A stretch of 64,000 bases of DNA from Alteraquisediminimonas sediminicola (GTDB lineage Bacteria; Pseudomonadota; Alphaproteobacteria; Sphingomonadales; Sphingomonadaceae). Below, piece by piece: positions 36,624 to 46,103 of the stretch; position 1 is the stretch's first letter; each line of letters opens with the position of its first letter. A program made the position numbers and the translations under genes. The notes beneath the pieces were generated by a model. It saw only the letters and a program-made list of their open reading frames with translations, was not told the DNA's origin and searched no databases. The stretch spans positions 186,001-250,000 of the forward strand of contig NZ_JAHXZS010000002.1 of NCBI RefSeq assembly GCF_019740335.1, given 5' to 3'.

Positions 36624-39600
36624 CTAATCCGCGCTTTCCTGCGCCAGATATTCATCCAGCCGCATCGGCGCGAGCGGCTTTTCCAGCACCGGCAAACGGA
36701 TCACCGCCGCGCGTTGGCGCATACCGACGCTTTGATCCGCCGTGATCAGCGCCACCCGCAAGTCGGGGCGTTGAGCACGCAATTTTTCGGCCAATTCGAT
36801 CCCGTCCATGTCTGCATTCAGGTTGAAATCGACCAGCGCCACATCGAAACGCCCGCCCTGCTCCAAGGCGGCATGCGGGTCTTGGCAAGCGATCACCTCA
36901 TGCCCCCGGCTGATGAGCAGCGACGACATCGCCGCGCAAATCGCCGCATCGTCATCAACAATCAACAAGCGCATCGCCGCCGACACCGCCACGCGCTCGA
37001 CCACTGGCTCTTCCACGACCGTAGAGGCGGCCAAGGCGGGTAATTCCACCGAGAAACAACTCCCCCGCCCCAGTTGGGAGCGCAAGCTGATCCGGCCATG
37101 GACCAATGGCGCCGTGCGTTCGACAATCGCGAGGCCGAGGCCGATTCCCGCCTCATTATTCGTGCCCAGCCGCTCGAACTCGCGAAAAATCACGCGCTGC
37201 TTGTCGGGCGCGATGCCGGGGCCGGTATCATAGACCTCGATCCGCGCCTTGCTTTCGCCAGCGTCCCCGCGTCTGCGCCGCACACCGATCAAGATCCCGC
37301 CCTTTTCGGTATAGCGCACCGCATTCGACATGAAATTCTGGATGATGGACCGCAACAGGATACGATCCGCCTCCACCACCGCATCGCATGGCCCCAGCCG
37401 CAAGAACAGGCCGCGCTCCGCCGCCAATGGTTCGAAACTCTCGATCAGTTCTTCCAGCATCCGGCGCAGCGGAAAACGGGTCGGGTGCGGCACAATCCCG
37501 CCCGCATCCAGCTTGGAAATATCAAGCAACGCGCGCAGCAAATCATTCGCCGCCTCAATCGATCGATCCACCCGGTTCAACGTCACTTTCGCATGTTCAG
37601 GGACATCGCGTTGCAGCGCTGCCGAAAACAGCCGTGCCGCATGCAAAGGCTGCAACAGATCATGGCTGGCGGCGGCGAGAAATCGGGTCTTGTCGGCCAT
37701 GGCGCTCGCCAGCCGTTCATTCGCATCCGACAATTCCGCTGTGCGCGATGCCACCCGGTTTTCAAGATCGGCGCGGGCGCGTTCCAGTGCATCGCGCGTT
37801 TCCGCCTCCAATGTCGCATCGGTAAAGCACATGACATAACCGCCATCCGGCATCGGTCCGCCCACCGTTTTCAACACCCGGCCATCGGGGCGACGGCGTT
37901 CGAAACTATGCGGATGTCCCTCGCGCATATGATCCATCCGTCGCGCGACATGGCCCTCGACCTCGCCCGGCCCGCAATCGCCGCGCTCGGCATTGAAGCG
38001 GATCAACTCGGCAATAGACGCTCCAACCCGCACCATGCCGGGGGGATAGTTGAACAGATCGAGATAGCGGCTATTCCACGCAATCAGCCGCTGATTGCGG
38101 TCGATCACGCATACGCCCGGATCGATATTTTCCAGCGTCGCCGCCAACAGCCCGCGCGAAAATCGCAGGCTCTGCCCCGATGCATCCAGCACCTGCGCAA
38201 TGTCCTCAATCCCCAAACGTGCGCCAGACAGGGCCGATGCCATGATCAGCCGCGCTGATGATGCCCCGACCACGCCCGCGATCAACCGCTCCGCCTTGCG
38301 CGCCGAGGCGCGGTCCACCAGCCCATCGCGATCAATCTCCGCGCCAAAGGCCTCGCGCACCACCTCCGCCCCGGCGAAACGCTCCGCCATATCGAGCAGT
38401 GCGCCAAGATTGCCGATCGTGCCGATCCCCCGCTGGCCAAGCGGCAGCAGCTTGAAACCGGGACGCGGCACCCGCCGCATCGAGACCAATGCAAAGGCGA
38501 GTAGATTGCCGCCCAGGCTCCACATCGTGCCATGCACAATCGGGCTAAGCCCGGTCACCCCCAACAGCGCCGACGGATCAAGCAGCGACCCATGACCCGG
38601 CAGGCGCAAACTCCCACCAATGCCCGGCAGGAACAAAGTGTACATCCACAGCACCAGCCCCGTTGCCAAGCCCGTCTTGGCCGCCAGCGGATCATTATCG
38701 GCGCGATAGACCGCCAGCAACAGCCACGGGGCCGATTGGGCCATAGCGGCAAAGGCGATGAGGCCGACCGAGGCCAACTGGGCATTGCTCGGCATTAACA
38801 GCGCATAGCTCGCCGCCGCCGCCATCACGATGACAATGGCCGCCCGTCGCGTCCACAAGAGAATCCGGCCAAAATTTGCATCTTCAGCGCTGCGATGGCG
38901 CAGCAGTAACGGCGCCGCGAAATCATTCGACACCATGGTCGACAGGGCAATCGTCTCGGTCACCGCCATCGCCACCGCCGCCGATACACCGCCGAGAAAC
39001 ACCAGCATCGACAACATGCCAGAACCGGCCGCAATCGGCAGCGCCAGCACAAACAGATCGGGTGATGCCTGTGGCGGCAATAACGACAGGCCCGCCAGCG
39101 TGATCGGGATCACTGCCGCGATGGTCAGCAACAGATAGATGATGAACGGCCAGCGCGCGCGGACGATATCGCCCGGCTCCCGCGCCTCACGCACCGCGAT
39201 AGCGAATTGACGCGGTAGGCAGATGATCGCCATCATCGCCAGCATGGTGATCACCGCGAAATCGCTATCGAGCTGATCTATCGCAAAATTGGCACGCAGA
39301 TGCTGCAATCCCATCTGCTGCAGCGCGGGCGGCGCTTTTATAAACAGCAGGCAGGCGAACAACGCGACACAGCCAAGCGCAAACAGCTTGAACACCGATT
39401 CCGCCGCCACCGCGAACAGCACCGCCTCGTTCCGGGTCGCGACATCGTAACGCTGGGTGCCAAATCGGATCGCGAACAGGACCAGCGCACCCGCTGCCCA
39501 CAGGATCGGCATCGCGATGCCCGGTTCGCCCGACAGCAAGGACCAGCTGATCCCGACCGACCGCAATTGCAGCGCGACATAGGGGATCGTGCCGAACAGC

Positions 39601-39968
39601 GCCAACAACGTCACCAGCGCCGCGACGCCCCGGCTCCTGCCGAAACGCGCCCCGATAAAGTCTGACAGCGAGGTCGCGCCCTCGGCCTGCACCGTGGCGG
39701 TCAATCGTTCGAGAAAACGCGGCGCAAAGGCGAACAACAGGATCGGGCCGAGATAGATCGGCAGATAGCTCCAGCCATCGACAGCGGCGCTGCCAACCGC
39801 GCCGAAATAGGTCCAGCTTGTGCAATAGACCCCGATGGCGAGGATATAGGCGTGGATACGATAGGGGGAGCGATCAAGCTGTTCGCGCCGACGCTGGACC
39901 CAAGCGGCACCCGTGAACAGGGCCAGCGCATAAATCGCTGCGATCCAAGGCAACGCGATGTTCGTCAT
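36624..39968 (-). CDS. SLC5/PutP-domain hybrid histidine kinase, CrbS/MxtR-like
   Basis: 1114 residues. The first ~500 form a 12-13 helix sodium/solute-symporter domain (WTYFGAVGSAA, TSLSDFIGARFG, SFxTMVSNDF-type segment). A PAS domain follows (about 610-720: LENIDPGVCVIDRNQRLIAWNSRYLDLF), then a coiled coil and a kinase core with H-box FLAAASHDLLQPLHAARLF (His about 765), N-box QNFMSNAVRYTEKGG and DTGPGIAP. The last domain is a receiver (LLIVDDDAAI, phospho-Asp in ALVDFNLN about 1046). This domain order is that of CrbS/MxtR-type acetate-switch sensors. It probably senses or transports acetate-like acids and phosphorylates the LuxR regulator encoded opposite. Confidence 0.9.
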   Translation of the reverse strand: MTNIALPWIAAIYALALFTGAAWVQRRREQLDRSPYRIHAYILAIGVYCTSWTYFGAVGSAAVDGWSYLPIYLGPILLFAFAPRFLERLTATVQAEGATSLSDFIGARFGRSRGVAALVTLLALFGTIPYVALQLRSVGISWSLLSGEPGIAMPILWAAGALVLFAIRFGTQRYDVATRNEAVLFAVAAESVFKLFALGCVALFACLLFIKAPPALQQMGLQHLRANFAIDQLDSDFAVITMLAMMAIICLPRQFAIAVREAREPGDIVRARWPFIIYLLLTIAAVIPITLAGLSLLPPQASPDLFVLALPIAAGSGMLSMLVFLGGVSAAVAMAVTETIALSTMVSNDFAAPLLLRHRSAEDANFGRILLWTRRAAIVIVMAAAASYALLMPSNAQLASVGLIAFAAMAQSAPWLLLAVYRADNDPLAAKTGLATGLVLWMYTLFLPGIGGSLRLPGHGSLLDPSALLGVTGLSPIVHGTMWSLGGNLLAFALVSMRRVPRPGFKLLPLGQRGIGTIGNLGALLDMAERFAGAEVVREAFGAEIDRDGLVDRASARKAERLIAGVVGASSARLIMASALSGARLGIEDIAQVLDASGQSLRFSRGLLAATLENIDPGVCVIDRNQRLIAWNSRYLDLFNYPPGMVRVGASIAELIRFNAERGDCGPGEVEGHVARRMDHMREGHPHSFERRRPDGRVLKTVGGPMPDGGYVMCFTDATLEAETRDALERARADLENRVASRTAELSDANERLASAMADKTRFLAAASHDLLQPLHAARLFSAALQRDVPEHAKVTLNRVDRSIEAANDLLRALLDISKLDAGGIVPHPTRFPLRRMLEELIESFEPLAAERGLFLRLGPCDAVVEADRILLRSIIQNFMSNAVRYTEKGGILIGVRRRRGDAGESKARIEVYDTGPGIAPDKQRVIFREFERLGTNNEAGIGLGLAIVERTAPLVHGRISLRSQLGRGSCFSVELPALAASTVVEEPVVERVAVSAAMRLLIVDDDAAICAAMSSLLISRGHEVIACQDPHAALEQGGRFDVALVDFNLNADMDGIELAEKLRAQRPDLRVALITADQSVGMRQRAAVIRLPVLEKPLAPMRLDEYLAQESAD

Positions 39969-40070
39969 CTCTCCGTCGCCCTCCCCCCTTATATGACCGA
40001 AGACATATAGTGTCGGAAGTCAGGTCACAGGGCAATGGCCGAGCGCATCATCGCGCTGGAGTAATTCAAC

Positions 40071-40253
40071 TTATTTGCGGCGCTTGTTCGCGTACAACAA
40101 GGCGGCCACGATGGCGGCGGAACCGATCCCGACGGCTGCGCCTGTCCATAAAGCGCGGTTTTTGCCGGTCGCCGTTTCCGGGGTTTCATTTTTGGCCTTA
40201 TCCTCGTTTGAGGAGGCTGCATCTGCCTGTGTTGGCTCTTTTTCTTCGCTCAT
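40071..40253 (-). CDS. Small single-pass membrane protein
   Basis: 60 residues from ATG 40253. The N-terminal 33 residues are highly charged and probably disordered (EEKEPTQADAASSNEDKAKNE). One TM helix spans about 35-54 (LWTGAAVGIGSAAIVAALLYA), and the tail is NKRRK. The family is not recognised, but the plan is common for small inner-membrane proteins. It is preceded by the glycerate kinase gene on the same strand (64 nt gap). No convincing ribosome site was seen. Confidence 0.55.
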   Translation of the reverse strand: MSEEKEPTQADAASSNEDKAKNETPETATGKNRALWTGAAVGIGSAAIVAALLYANKRRK

Positions 40254-40317
40254 GCGAAATATATAGGCAGTCGCCAGCGATATTGCCAAGGGGGGCGTGG
40301 GGATATTCGCGATCAAT

Positions 40318-41175
40318 TCACCCCATATCGGTGTCGTCATGGCGATGAACGCAGCGCAAGACCCGGCGTTGGGCATCCAGATACAGCACAAGATCGGCAC
40401 GGCCCGGCATTTCCCGCAGGATGTGGCGCGTCAGTCGCTCATAATATTGGATGAATGTCATGACTTGGGCATCTGTCATGATGGTGCCGCCGGAGACTCC
40501 TGCGTGTTGGCGGCGCAATTCATGCTCCTGCTCGATCCGCCAGCCTGCGACCACATCGAAACCGGGCGCAGCCAGCAGGACCAGCAGGTCAATCCGCGCA
40601 AATAAATCCTGATATGGACCCTTGAGCGCTGCATTCACCATTTGCCGCCACCGGCCATCCGGGTCAGCTTCCGCCTCCAGCGCATTGACCGGCACGGCAA
40701 GGGCCGCCTCGTCCTCGGCCACCGCCCCCACACACCAGCCCTCGAACAGCACTACATCCACGGGTTCCGCCACCAACGGCCATGCAGCCTTGGGTGCACG
40801 GCTATCCGTCGCCTTGTCGAAACGCGGCAGATGAACGGCTTTCCCGTCGCGCACATCATCCAGCACCGATAGGCCGAGCGCGACCTCATGCGTCCCCGGC
40901 ACGCCGCGCGTCCGCAACAACGGATGCACCTCATCCGCCAGCCTGATACGCGCCTCAACCGGCAGATACAGGTCATCAAGCGACAAGGTCACGCTGCGCA
41001 GGCCCTGTGCCGCCAACGCGCCTTCCAATTGGCGGGCGAGCGTCGATTTTCCCGATCCTTGCGCCCCGCAAATGCCGACCACCAACGGCCCATCCGCATG
41101 CTGCCGAAGCGCCGCGATGATCGCGGACAAGACGATATCCAGCGCTTTGTGAGCCGGATCAGTCATCATGGTCAT
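40318..41175 (-). CDS. Glycerate 3-kinase-like P-loop kinase
   Basis: 285 residues. The P-loop is GICGAQGSGKSTLARQL (about 34-50). Then follow SLDDLYLP (Walker B-like), RGVPGTHEVALGLSVLDD, FDKATDSRAP and FEGWCVG, the set seen in plant/yeast-type glycerate kinases (GLYK, YGR205W group) related to pantothenate and uridine kinases. The reaction would be D-glycerate + ATP to 3-phosphoglycerate. The start overlaps the stop of the hydroxyacid dehydrogenase by 4 nt (ATGA), so the two enzymes are co-translated and probably act in sequence. Confidence 0.85.
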   Translation of the reverse strand: MTMMTDPAHKALDIVLSAIIAALRQHADGPLVVGICGAQGSGKSTLARQLEGALAAQGLRSVTLSLDDLYLPVEARIRLADEVHPLLRTRGVPGTHEVALGLSVLDDVRDGKAVHLPRFDKATDSRAPKAAWPLVAEPVDVVLFEGWCVGAVAEDEAALAVPVNALEAEADPDGRWRQMVNAALKGPYQDLFARIDLLVLLAAPGFDVVAGWRIEQEHELRRQHAGVSGGTIMTDAQVMTFIQYYERLTRHILREMPGRADLVLYLDAQRRVLRCVHRHDDTDMG

Positions 41176-42143
41176 GGCAATGGATCGCGCAGCGGTTCAC
41201 CCGCGAAAAAGGCGATGAGATTATCAATCGCCCGCATCCCCATCGCGCGCCGCGTTTCCACCGTCGCACTTCCCAGATGCGGCAACAAAACGACATTGGG
41301 CAGGGTCAACAATGCAGGCGGCACTGCTGGCTCGCCTTCATACACATCAAGGCCTGCCGCTGCGATTTGGCGGTTAGCAAGGGCATCGACCAGCGCCTTT
41401 GTGTCGACAACACTACCCCGCGCGGTGTTGATCAGGATCGCGCTCGGCTTCATCCGCGCCAGCAACGCCGCATCGACCAGATGATGGGTCGCCTCCCCGC
41501 CGGGACAATGGAGCGACAATATATCGCTGTCCGCAGCCAATCTGCCCAGATCGGGTTCAAATCGGGCATCAAGCGCCGCCTCGACATCGACACCTGCCCT
41601 GCTGCGGCTATGATAGACGATCTCCATATCGAATGCGTCCCGCGCCATCCGGGCAGTTTCCCGTGCGATCCGGCCAAATCCCACCAACCCCAGCCGTTTT
41701 TGATGCAGCGATTGGCCGACCATATGGGTCGGTCGCCAGCCGGTCCACGCCCCTGCCCGCAATTCGCGTTCGCCCTCGCTCGCGCGTCGCGCCGCCATCA
41801 ACATCAGCATCAACGCGATTTCCGCCGTTGCTTGCGTCAACACATCCGGCGTGTTCGATACTGCCACCCCGGCTACACGTGCCGCATCAAGGTCGATATG
41901 ATCGACCCCCGCGCCATAATTGGCGATCAGGCGAACACGGATACCCTCGCCCGCAAACACTGTCGCGTCGATCCGGTCCGTCACCGTCGGGCAAAGCGCA
42001 TCATATTCACGCATCGCCGCCGCCAATGTGTCTCCGGATAAGGGCCGATCCGCGACATTCAGCGTCACGTCGAAATGATCGGCCAGCGTGGCCTCGACTT
42101 CATCGGGCCATTTTCGGGTCAACAGGATGCGCGGCTTTTGCAT
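41172..42143 (-). CDS. 2-hydroxyacid dehydrogenase (glyoxylate/hydroxypyruvate reductase-like)
   Basis: 323 residues, D-isomer-specific fold. The NAD(P)-binding GxGxxA motif is in LGLVGFGRIARETARMA. Catalytic residues are Arg in INTARGSVVD, Glu in GLDVYEGEP and His in LLPHLGSAT. The N-terminus IANYGAGVDHIDLDAA fits GyaR/GhrB glyoxylate reductases. It reduces glyoxylate or hydroxypyruvate to glycolate or glycerate. Coupling to a glycerate 3-kinase makes a two-step route from hydroxypyruvate to 3-phosphoglycerate, consistent with C2 assimilation elsewhere in the region. Confidence 0.9.
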   Translation of the reverse strand: MQKPRILLTRKWPDEVEATLADHFDVTLNVADRPLSGDTLAAAMREYDALCPTVTDRIDATVFAGEGIRVRLIANYGAGVDHIDLDAARVAGVAVSNTPDVLTQATAEIALMLMLMAARRASEGERELRAGAWTGWRPTHMVGQSLHQKRLGLVGFGRIARETARMARDAFDMEIVYHSRSRAGVDVEAALDARFEPDLGRLAADSDILSLHCPGGEATHHLVDAALLARMKPSAILINTARGSVVDTKALVDALANRQIAAAGLDVYEGEPAVPPALLTLPNVVLLPHLGSATVETRRAMGMRAIDNLIAFFAGEPLRDPLP

Positions 42144-42191
42144 CCCCCAAGGCTAGAATCTTTTGGTCTGAAAGGAAACCTCTCCCGCCTT

Positions 42192-42209
42192 CGTCATTCC
42201 CGCGAAGGG
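42192..42209. repeat. Degraded single copy of the REP-like element
   Basis: CGTCATTCCCGCGAAGGG matches the first 13-14 bases of the 36408 REP arm and then diverges. It lies in the intergenic gap beside the pckG terminator. Confidence 0.4.
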
Positions 42210-42237
42210 AGGGAGGGTAACGCGAAATGATGACATG

Positions 42238-42280
42238 AAAAACCCCGCGACAACCATTGGTCATCGCGGGGGCTTTTCTT
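42238..42280 (-). terminator. Intrinsic terminator of pckG
   Basis: The stem CCCCGCGA/TCGCGGGG (42243-42250 with 42264-42271) has a 13-nt loop. On the minus strand it is followed by UUUUU (42242-42238). The plus-strand side also has a T-rich tail (CTTTTCTT), so it may act both ways. Confidence 0.8.
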
Positions 42281-42302
42281 ACACGCTTGAGGCGTCAGGC
42301 GA

Positions 42303-44153
42303 TCAGTTCGCCGCAGCGAGCCGTGCTTCCAGCGCCTTTTGCTCATCCCACAAGGCGGGTGGCACGCTGTCACCGAACTTGCCGAGATCGGCAGCGCTCA
42401 GCTTGGCTTCATCCTGCCAACGGGCGACATCGACCGTCAGCAATTCCTGCAACGCACCCGCATCGATATCGAGGCCGGTGGTGTCGATGGCGCCTGCTTC
42501 CGGCAAACGGCCAATCGGCGTGTCGACGGCAGCTGCTTCGCCTTCAAGGCGCTGGACGATCCACTTGAGCACGCGGCTGTTATCGCCATAGCCCGGCCAC
42601 AGGAACTTGCCGTTCGCGCCCTTCAGGAACCAATTGACGAGATAGATGCGCGGCAACTGGCCCGGATCGGCAGCGGCTTCCGCGCCGATTTTCAGCCAAT
42701 GGTCGAAATAATCGGCCATGTTGTAACCGCAGAACGGGAGCATCGCGAACGGATCGCGACGGACAACGCCGACCTTGTTTTCTGCCGCTGCCGTACCTTC
42801 CGACGCGATATTCGCAGCGAGATACACACCATGCTGCCAATCAAAGGCTTCGGTGACAAGCGGCACGGTCGATGCGCGACGGCCACCAAACAGGATTGCC
42901 GAAATCGGCACGCCAGCCGGATTGTCCCATTCATCGGCAATCGACGGGCATTGTGCTGCCGGTACGGCGAAACGCGCGTTCGGATGCGCTGCCGGGGTGC
43001 CTTTGCTCTGGTCCCAAGCATTGCCCTGCCAATCGGTCATGCCTTCCGGCGGGGTGGCCGACAGGCCTTCCCACCACACATCGCCATCGGCGGTCAGCGC
43101 CGTATTGGTGTAGATGGTGTTGGCATAGAGGGTTTCGACCGCATTCTTGTTGGTCTTGACGCTGGTGCCCGGTGCCACGCCGAAAAAGCCGGCTTCCGGG
43201 TTGATGGCGTACAAGCGGCCATCCTTGCCAAAACGCATCCAGCAAATGTCATCGCCGATGGTTTCGGCCTTCCAGCCCTGAATCGTCGGCTCCAGCATTG
43301 CCATGTTGGTCTTGCCGCAGGCGCTTGGGAATGCCGCCGCGACATAATGAACCTTATTTTCCGGCGAGGTGAGCTTGAGGATCAGCATATGTTCCGCAAG
43401 CCAACCCTCATCGCGGGCCATGACCGAAGCAATGCGCAGCGCGAAGCACTTCTTGCCGAGCAGGGCGTTGCCGCCATAGCCCGAACCATAAGACCAGATT
43501 TCGCGGGTTTCAGGGAAATGGCAGATCCATTTATCGTCATTGCACGGCCAGATTACATCGGCCTGACCCGGCGCAAGCGGCATGCCGACCGAATGGACGC
43601 AGCGGACGAAGAAGCCATGTTCGCCCAATTCCTTCAACACCGGCGTACCGATACGGGTCATGATGCGCATCGACAGCACGACATAGGGGCTGTCGGTGAT
43701 TTCCACGCCGATCTGGCTGATCGGCGAACCCAGCGGGCCCATGGAATAGGGAATGACATACATCGTGCGACCGCGCATGCAGCCCGCGAACAGGCCAGCG
43801 AGCGTGCCACGGGTTTCTTCCGGGTCGCGCCAGTTGTTGGTCGGACCAGCATCTTCTTCGCGCTCGGAACAGATGAAGGTGCGGCTTTCTACGCGAGCGA
43901 CGTCGCTCGGCGCGGAACGGGCGTAGAAAGAATTCGGACGCTTTTCCTCGTTGAGGCGCACCAAAGTGCCGGCATCGACCAAGGCGTTGGTCAGTTCAGT
44001 CCATTCCGCATCGGAACCATCGCACCAACGGATCGCATCGGGCTGCGCATGTTCCGCGATCTGCTGTACCCAGGCGACCAGTGCTTCATGATTGGTTGGC
44101 ACATTGCCGACCGTTCTGGCCAATGTCGCGGCTTCAGAGTTGCTCACGGTCAT
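42303..44153 (-). CDS. pckG: Phosphoenolpyruvate carboxykinase (GTP)
   Basis: 616 residues, the GTP-type length. The P-loop with reactive Cys is [12 protein letters not shown], the metal/oxaloacetate region is [28 protein letters not shown], and the guanine pocket includes FGGRR and [11 protein letters not shown]. It makes PEP from oxaloacetate and GTP, the first committed step of gluconeogenesis from acids. It fits with acs, prpE and glyoxylate-handling genes upstream. Many alphaproteobacteria such as rhizobia use the unrelated ATP enzyme instead. It is monocistronic with its own terminator and a long upstream region rich in GCAAT repeats. Confidence 0.96.
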   Translation of the reverse strand: MTVSNSEAATLARTVGNVPTNHEALVAWVQQIAEHAQPDAIRWCDGSDAEWTELTNALVDAGTLVRLNEEKRPNSFYARSAPSDVARVESRTFICSEREEDAGPTNNWRDPEETRGTLAGLFAGCMRGRTMYVIPYSMGPLGSPISQIGVEITDSPYVVLSMRIMTRIGTPVLKELGEHGFFVRCVHSVGMPLAPGQADVIWPCNDDKWICHFPETREIWSYGSGYGGNALLGKKCFALRIASVMARDEGWLAEHMLILKLTSPENKVHYVAAAFPSACGKTNMAMLEPTIQGWKAETIGDDICWMRFGKDGRLYAINPEAGFFGVAPGTSVKTNKNAVETLYANTIYTNTALTADGDVWWEGLSATPPEGMTDWQGNAWDQSKGTPAAHPNARFAVPAAQCPSIADEWDNPAGVPISAILFGGRRASTVPLVTEAFDWQHGVYLAANIASEGTAAAENKVGVVRRDPFAMLPFCGYNMADYFDHWLKIGAEAAADPGQLPRIYLVNWFLKGANGKFLWPGYGDNSRVLKWIVQRLEGEAAAVDTPIGRLPEAGAIDTTGLDIDAGALQELLTVDVARWQDEAKLSAADLGKFGDSVPPALWDEQKALEARLAAAN

Positions 44154-44518
44154 GTCTCTTTCTCTATCACATGTGGACGGGCATGCAGGTCTCCCTGATC
44201 CCCCTCAAGGCCCTGTTGGCACGCCCCTTACAACGCCGAAGCCTATTTTTTAAGGGCCAAATGCGCTTTTTGGGGAAATTATGTTGCCGCCGCGCGACCC
44301 AATGGCAGGTTAATCGCTGGAATCAGACCGAATAGCTCGACAATTGGGGCGATGGCTTTGGCCATTTCGATTGCAATGTTTTTCATTGCTCGTTTATGCA
44401 ATCGGTTTATGCAATCGAATGCATTGATGAGGTCTTGAAATCGCCACGCTTATTTCAGCCTGTGGCGACTCCAATAGGGCCGACTCAATCAGACCCCAAC
44501 CAATCAAGCGCCAGCCAT
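44154..44518. other. Intergenic region of 365 nt upstream of pckG
   Basis: It lies between pckG (reading left) and the end of the flavin reductase gene. It contains the GCAATG/CATTGC repeat cluster annotated separately. The remainder (44154-44370 and 44430-44518) shows no gene or strong hairpin. The pckG promoter must lie here. Confidence 0.6.
44370..44429. promoter_or_regulatory. Cluster of GCAAT-containing inverted and direct repeats upstream of pckG
   Basis: GCAATG-TTTTT-CATTGC is a perfect inverted repeat (44373-44389). GTTTATGCAATCG occurs twice in tandem (44392-44404, 44405-44417), and ATGCATTG follows. Five TGCAAT-type half sites in 60 nt, about 220-275 nt upstream of pckG, look like an operator for a dimeric regulator. 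Confidence 0.45.
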
Positions 44519-45037
44519 TCAAGCGCCAGTCAGGCCGACCACCTTACCCGCATGCCACAAGGCCGGGGTGGCCGATGTTTCGACCATGATGTCGAACACC
44601 TCACCGATGAAGATTTCATGCGTGCCGAAAATGTCGCTGCGGACATTGCGGCAAAAGATATTCGCCGCCGTGCCTTCCAGATAGGGAATGCCATTGCGCG
44701 TCTGCCAATGCGCGCCTTCAAACCGTTCCTCGCGCCGGTCGCTGCTCGCGAAGGGCGCAAGCGTCGCTGTATGTTCCAGCCCCAATATATTGATACAGAA
44801 CGCGCCCGTTGCCTTGATCGCCGCATAGGCGCTGCCCGAATGATTGATGCACACCAGCATCGACGCAGGGTCCATCGCCACCGGCACAAATGCCGTCGCC
44901 GCCAGACCCACCGGTGCGCCGCTTTCCGGATCGGTCGCGGTAATCAACGCCACCGGGCTTGGCATGTGCCGCATGGCGATTTTTAGCGCGGATGCGATCT
45001 CTTCATGCGCCATCTTTACCTCGGTCACGGAACTCAT
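44519..45037 (-). CDS. Flavin reductase-family protein
   Basis: 172 residues from ATG 45037, matching the family length (an upstream extension to 45163 is not supported by a ribosome site). FMN-binding flavin-reductase-like fold: HMPSPVALITATDPESGAPVGLAATAFVPVAMDPASMLVCINHSGS region, FCINILG, and the C-terminal GEVFDIM. It reduces flavin with NAD(P)H, often supplying a two-component monooxygenase. No oxygenase partner is adjacent. The neighbouring GST is divergent. Cytosolic. Confidence 0.88.
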   Translation of the reverse strand: MSSVTEVKMAHEEIASALKIAMRHMPSPVALITATDPESGAPVGLAATAFVPVAMDPASMLVCINHSGSAYAAIKATGAFCINILGLEHTATLAPFASSDRREERFEGAHWQTRNGIPYLEGTAANIFCRNVRSDIFGTHEIFIGEVFDIMVETSATPALWHAGKVVGLTGA

Positions 45038-45257
45038 TTCCCTGCTTCTCCATCGCCATTTCAACTTTGCGCCAGCATCATTCGATTCTGAAGGCCAGAC
45101 GCGTATCTGCGTAAATCGATGGCCCTTATGCGTTGGCGACCATCCGCGACGCAATAGCGTCATTAGAGCCAGGACGAGATGGAAATAATGGAAAAGCGGC
45201 TATCCGCAAACAAACGCGATGTGCTGGCAGAAGTCGGCATATGCCGTCTATCATGTA

Positions 45258-45278
45258 CCAACGACCAACGACCAACGA
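45258..45278. repeat. Three tandem copies of CCAACGA
   Basis: A 7-bp unit is repeated three times without mismatch, ending about 25 nt before the glutathione S-transferase start. It lies in the leader and could vary in copy number. Confidence 0.6.
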
Positions 45279-45303
45279 CCACAGACGACAAGAGGATGAC
45301 AAA

Positions 45304-45906
45304 ATGCGGCTTTACCATGTGCGGAAATCAAGGTCCGAACGCATCACCTGGTTGTGCGAAGAAATTGGCGTGCCGATTGAGATCATTAACGTCGACATGC
45401 GCAACCAACCGTCGGAATTGCAGGCACTGAACCCCAGCCACACGGTCCCGGTGCTGGTGGATGGCGACCATGCCATCTCTGAGTCCATCGCGGCGCTGAT
45501 ATATATCGCCGCCCTTCACAGCCCAACGTCATTGAGCATCGGGCCGGGCGAATCAGGCTATGCCGATTATCTCCAATTCATGGTGCTGGGCGAGGCCGGG
45601 CTATTGGCCCCGCTCGATGCGCTGATCCGCACCACCTTCAAGGCACCGGAAGGCGAAAAGGAAAATTTCACCACCCGCGCCATTATCGACAAGCTGAAGC
45701 GCCGCGCCAAAATCCTAGATCAAAAGCTGCAACATTCGGATTATCTCGCCGCTAATCGCTTCACCGCAGCGGATATATCGGTCGCGTTTGCCGTGGGCGT
45801 GGCGATCAACATGCTTGGCCTGAAGGACATATATCCGGACAGCGTGATCGCGCATTATGAACGCATGGCGGCTCGTTCGGCCTTTCAAAAGACCTGCACC
45901 CGCTGA
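45304..45906 (+). CDS. Glutathione S-transferase-family protein
   Basis: 200 residues from ATG 45304 (AGAGGA 8 nt upstream). The N-terminal thioredoxin-like domain has the cis-Pro motif HTVPVLVDGD and the gamma-glutamyl-binding acidic Ser pair SES in AISESIAAL. The C-terminal helical domain carries FTAADISVAFAVG, the GST N-capping box. It conjugates glutathione or acts as a peroxidase or isomerase on electrophiles. The likely catalytic residue is the Ser/Arg region near 9-12 (KSRSERI). Substrate unknown. Monocistronic. Confidence 0.9.
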   Translation: MRLYHVRKSRSERITWLCEEIGVPIEIINVDMRNQPSELQALNPSHTVPVLVDGDHAISESIAALIYIAALHSPTSLSIGPGESGYADYLQFMVLGEAGLLAPLDALIRTTFKAPEGEKENFTTRAIIDKLKRRAKILDQKLQHSDYLAANRFTAADISVAFAVGVAINMLGLKDIYPDSVIAHYERMAARSAFQKTCTR

Positions 45907-46005
45907 AAAACATGCCTGATTGTGGCTGGCTCGCATGATGGGCCAGTCCCGATCAGGGCCGTTAAATTATTCATCCCCTTGAAATACGTCATTAATCCAA
46001 ATCTA

Positions 46006-46018
46006 TCTATCTGATAGA
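46006..46018. promoter_or_regulatory. Perfect inverted repeat TCTATC-T-GATAGA upstream of the sulfate operon
   Basis: Six-base arms around one base, about 86 nt before the binding-protein start and 26 nt before the shared TTTATTGTCTA element. The TCTAT/ATAGA half sites match those at 46052-46064 and 49962-49978, suggesting one regulator. Confidence 0.4.
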
Positions 46019-46044
46019 AAAAGTATCGACGGATGAACTTCAAT

Positions 46045-46064
46045 TTTATTGTCTACTTATTAGA
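46045..46064 (+). promoter_or_regulatory. Shared AT-rich promoter/operator element, copy 1 (sulfate-binding protein)
   Basis: TTTATTGTCTA (46045-46055) followed by TAGA (46061-46064) forms a TCTA-N5-TAGA repeat 40-59 nt before ATG 46104. The same 11-mer occurs before yezD at nearly the same distance. TTGTCT could be a -35 element with the repeat between -35 and -10, the usual place for a repressor. Confidence 0.5.
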
Positions 46065-46103
46065 TAGATTGTAACTCTGATGCAGGAAATTTGGAGACCG
46101 TCG

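Noticed and set aside
42339-44198. 619-codon plus-strand frame
   Set aside because: Antisense shadow of pckG in high-GC DNA, rich in Arg and His, no motif.
46001-46080. CRISPR-like or phase-variable repeat
   Set aside because: The TATC/GATA repeats are short and imperfect, lie in a promoter and lack regular spacers.
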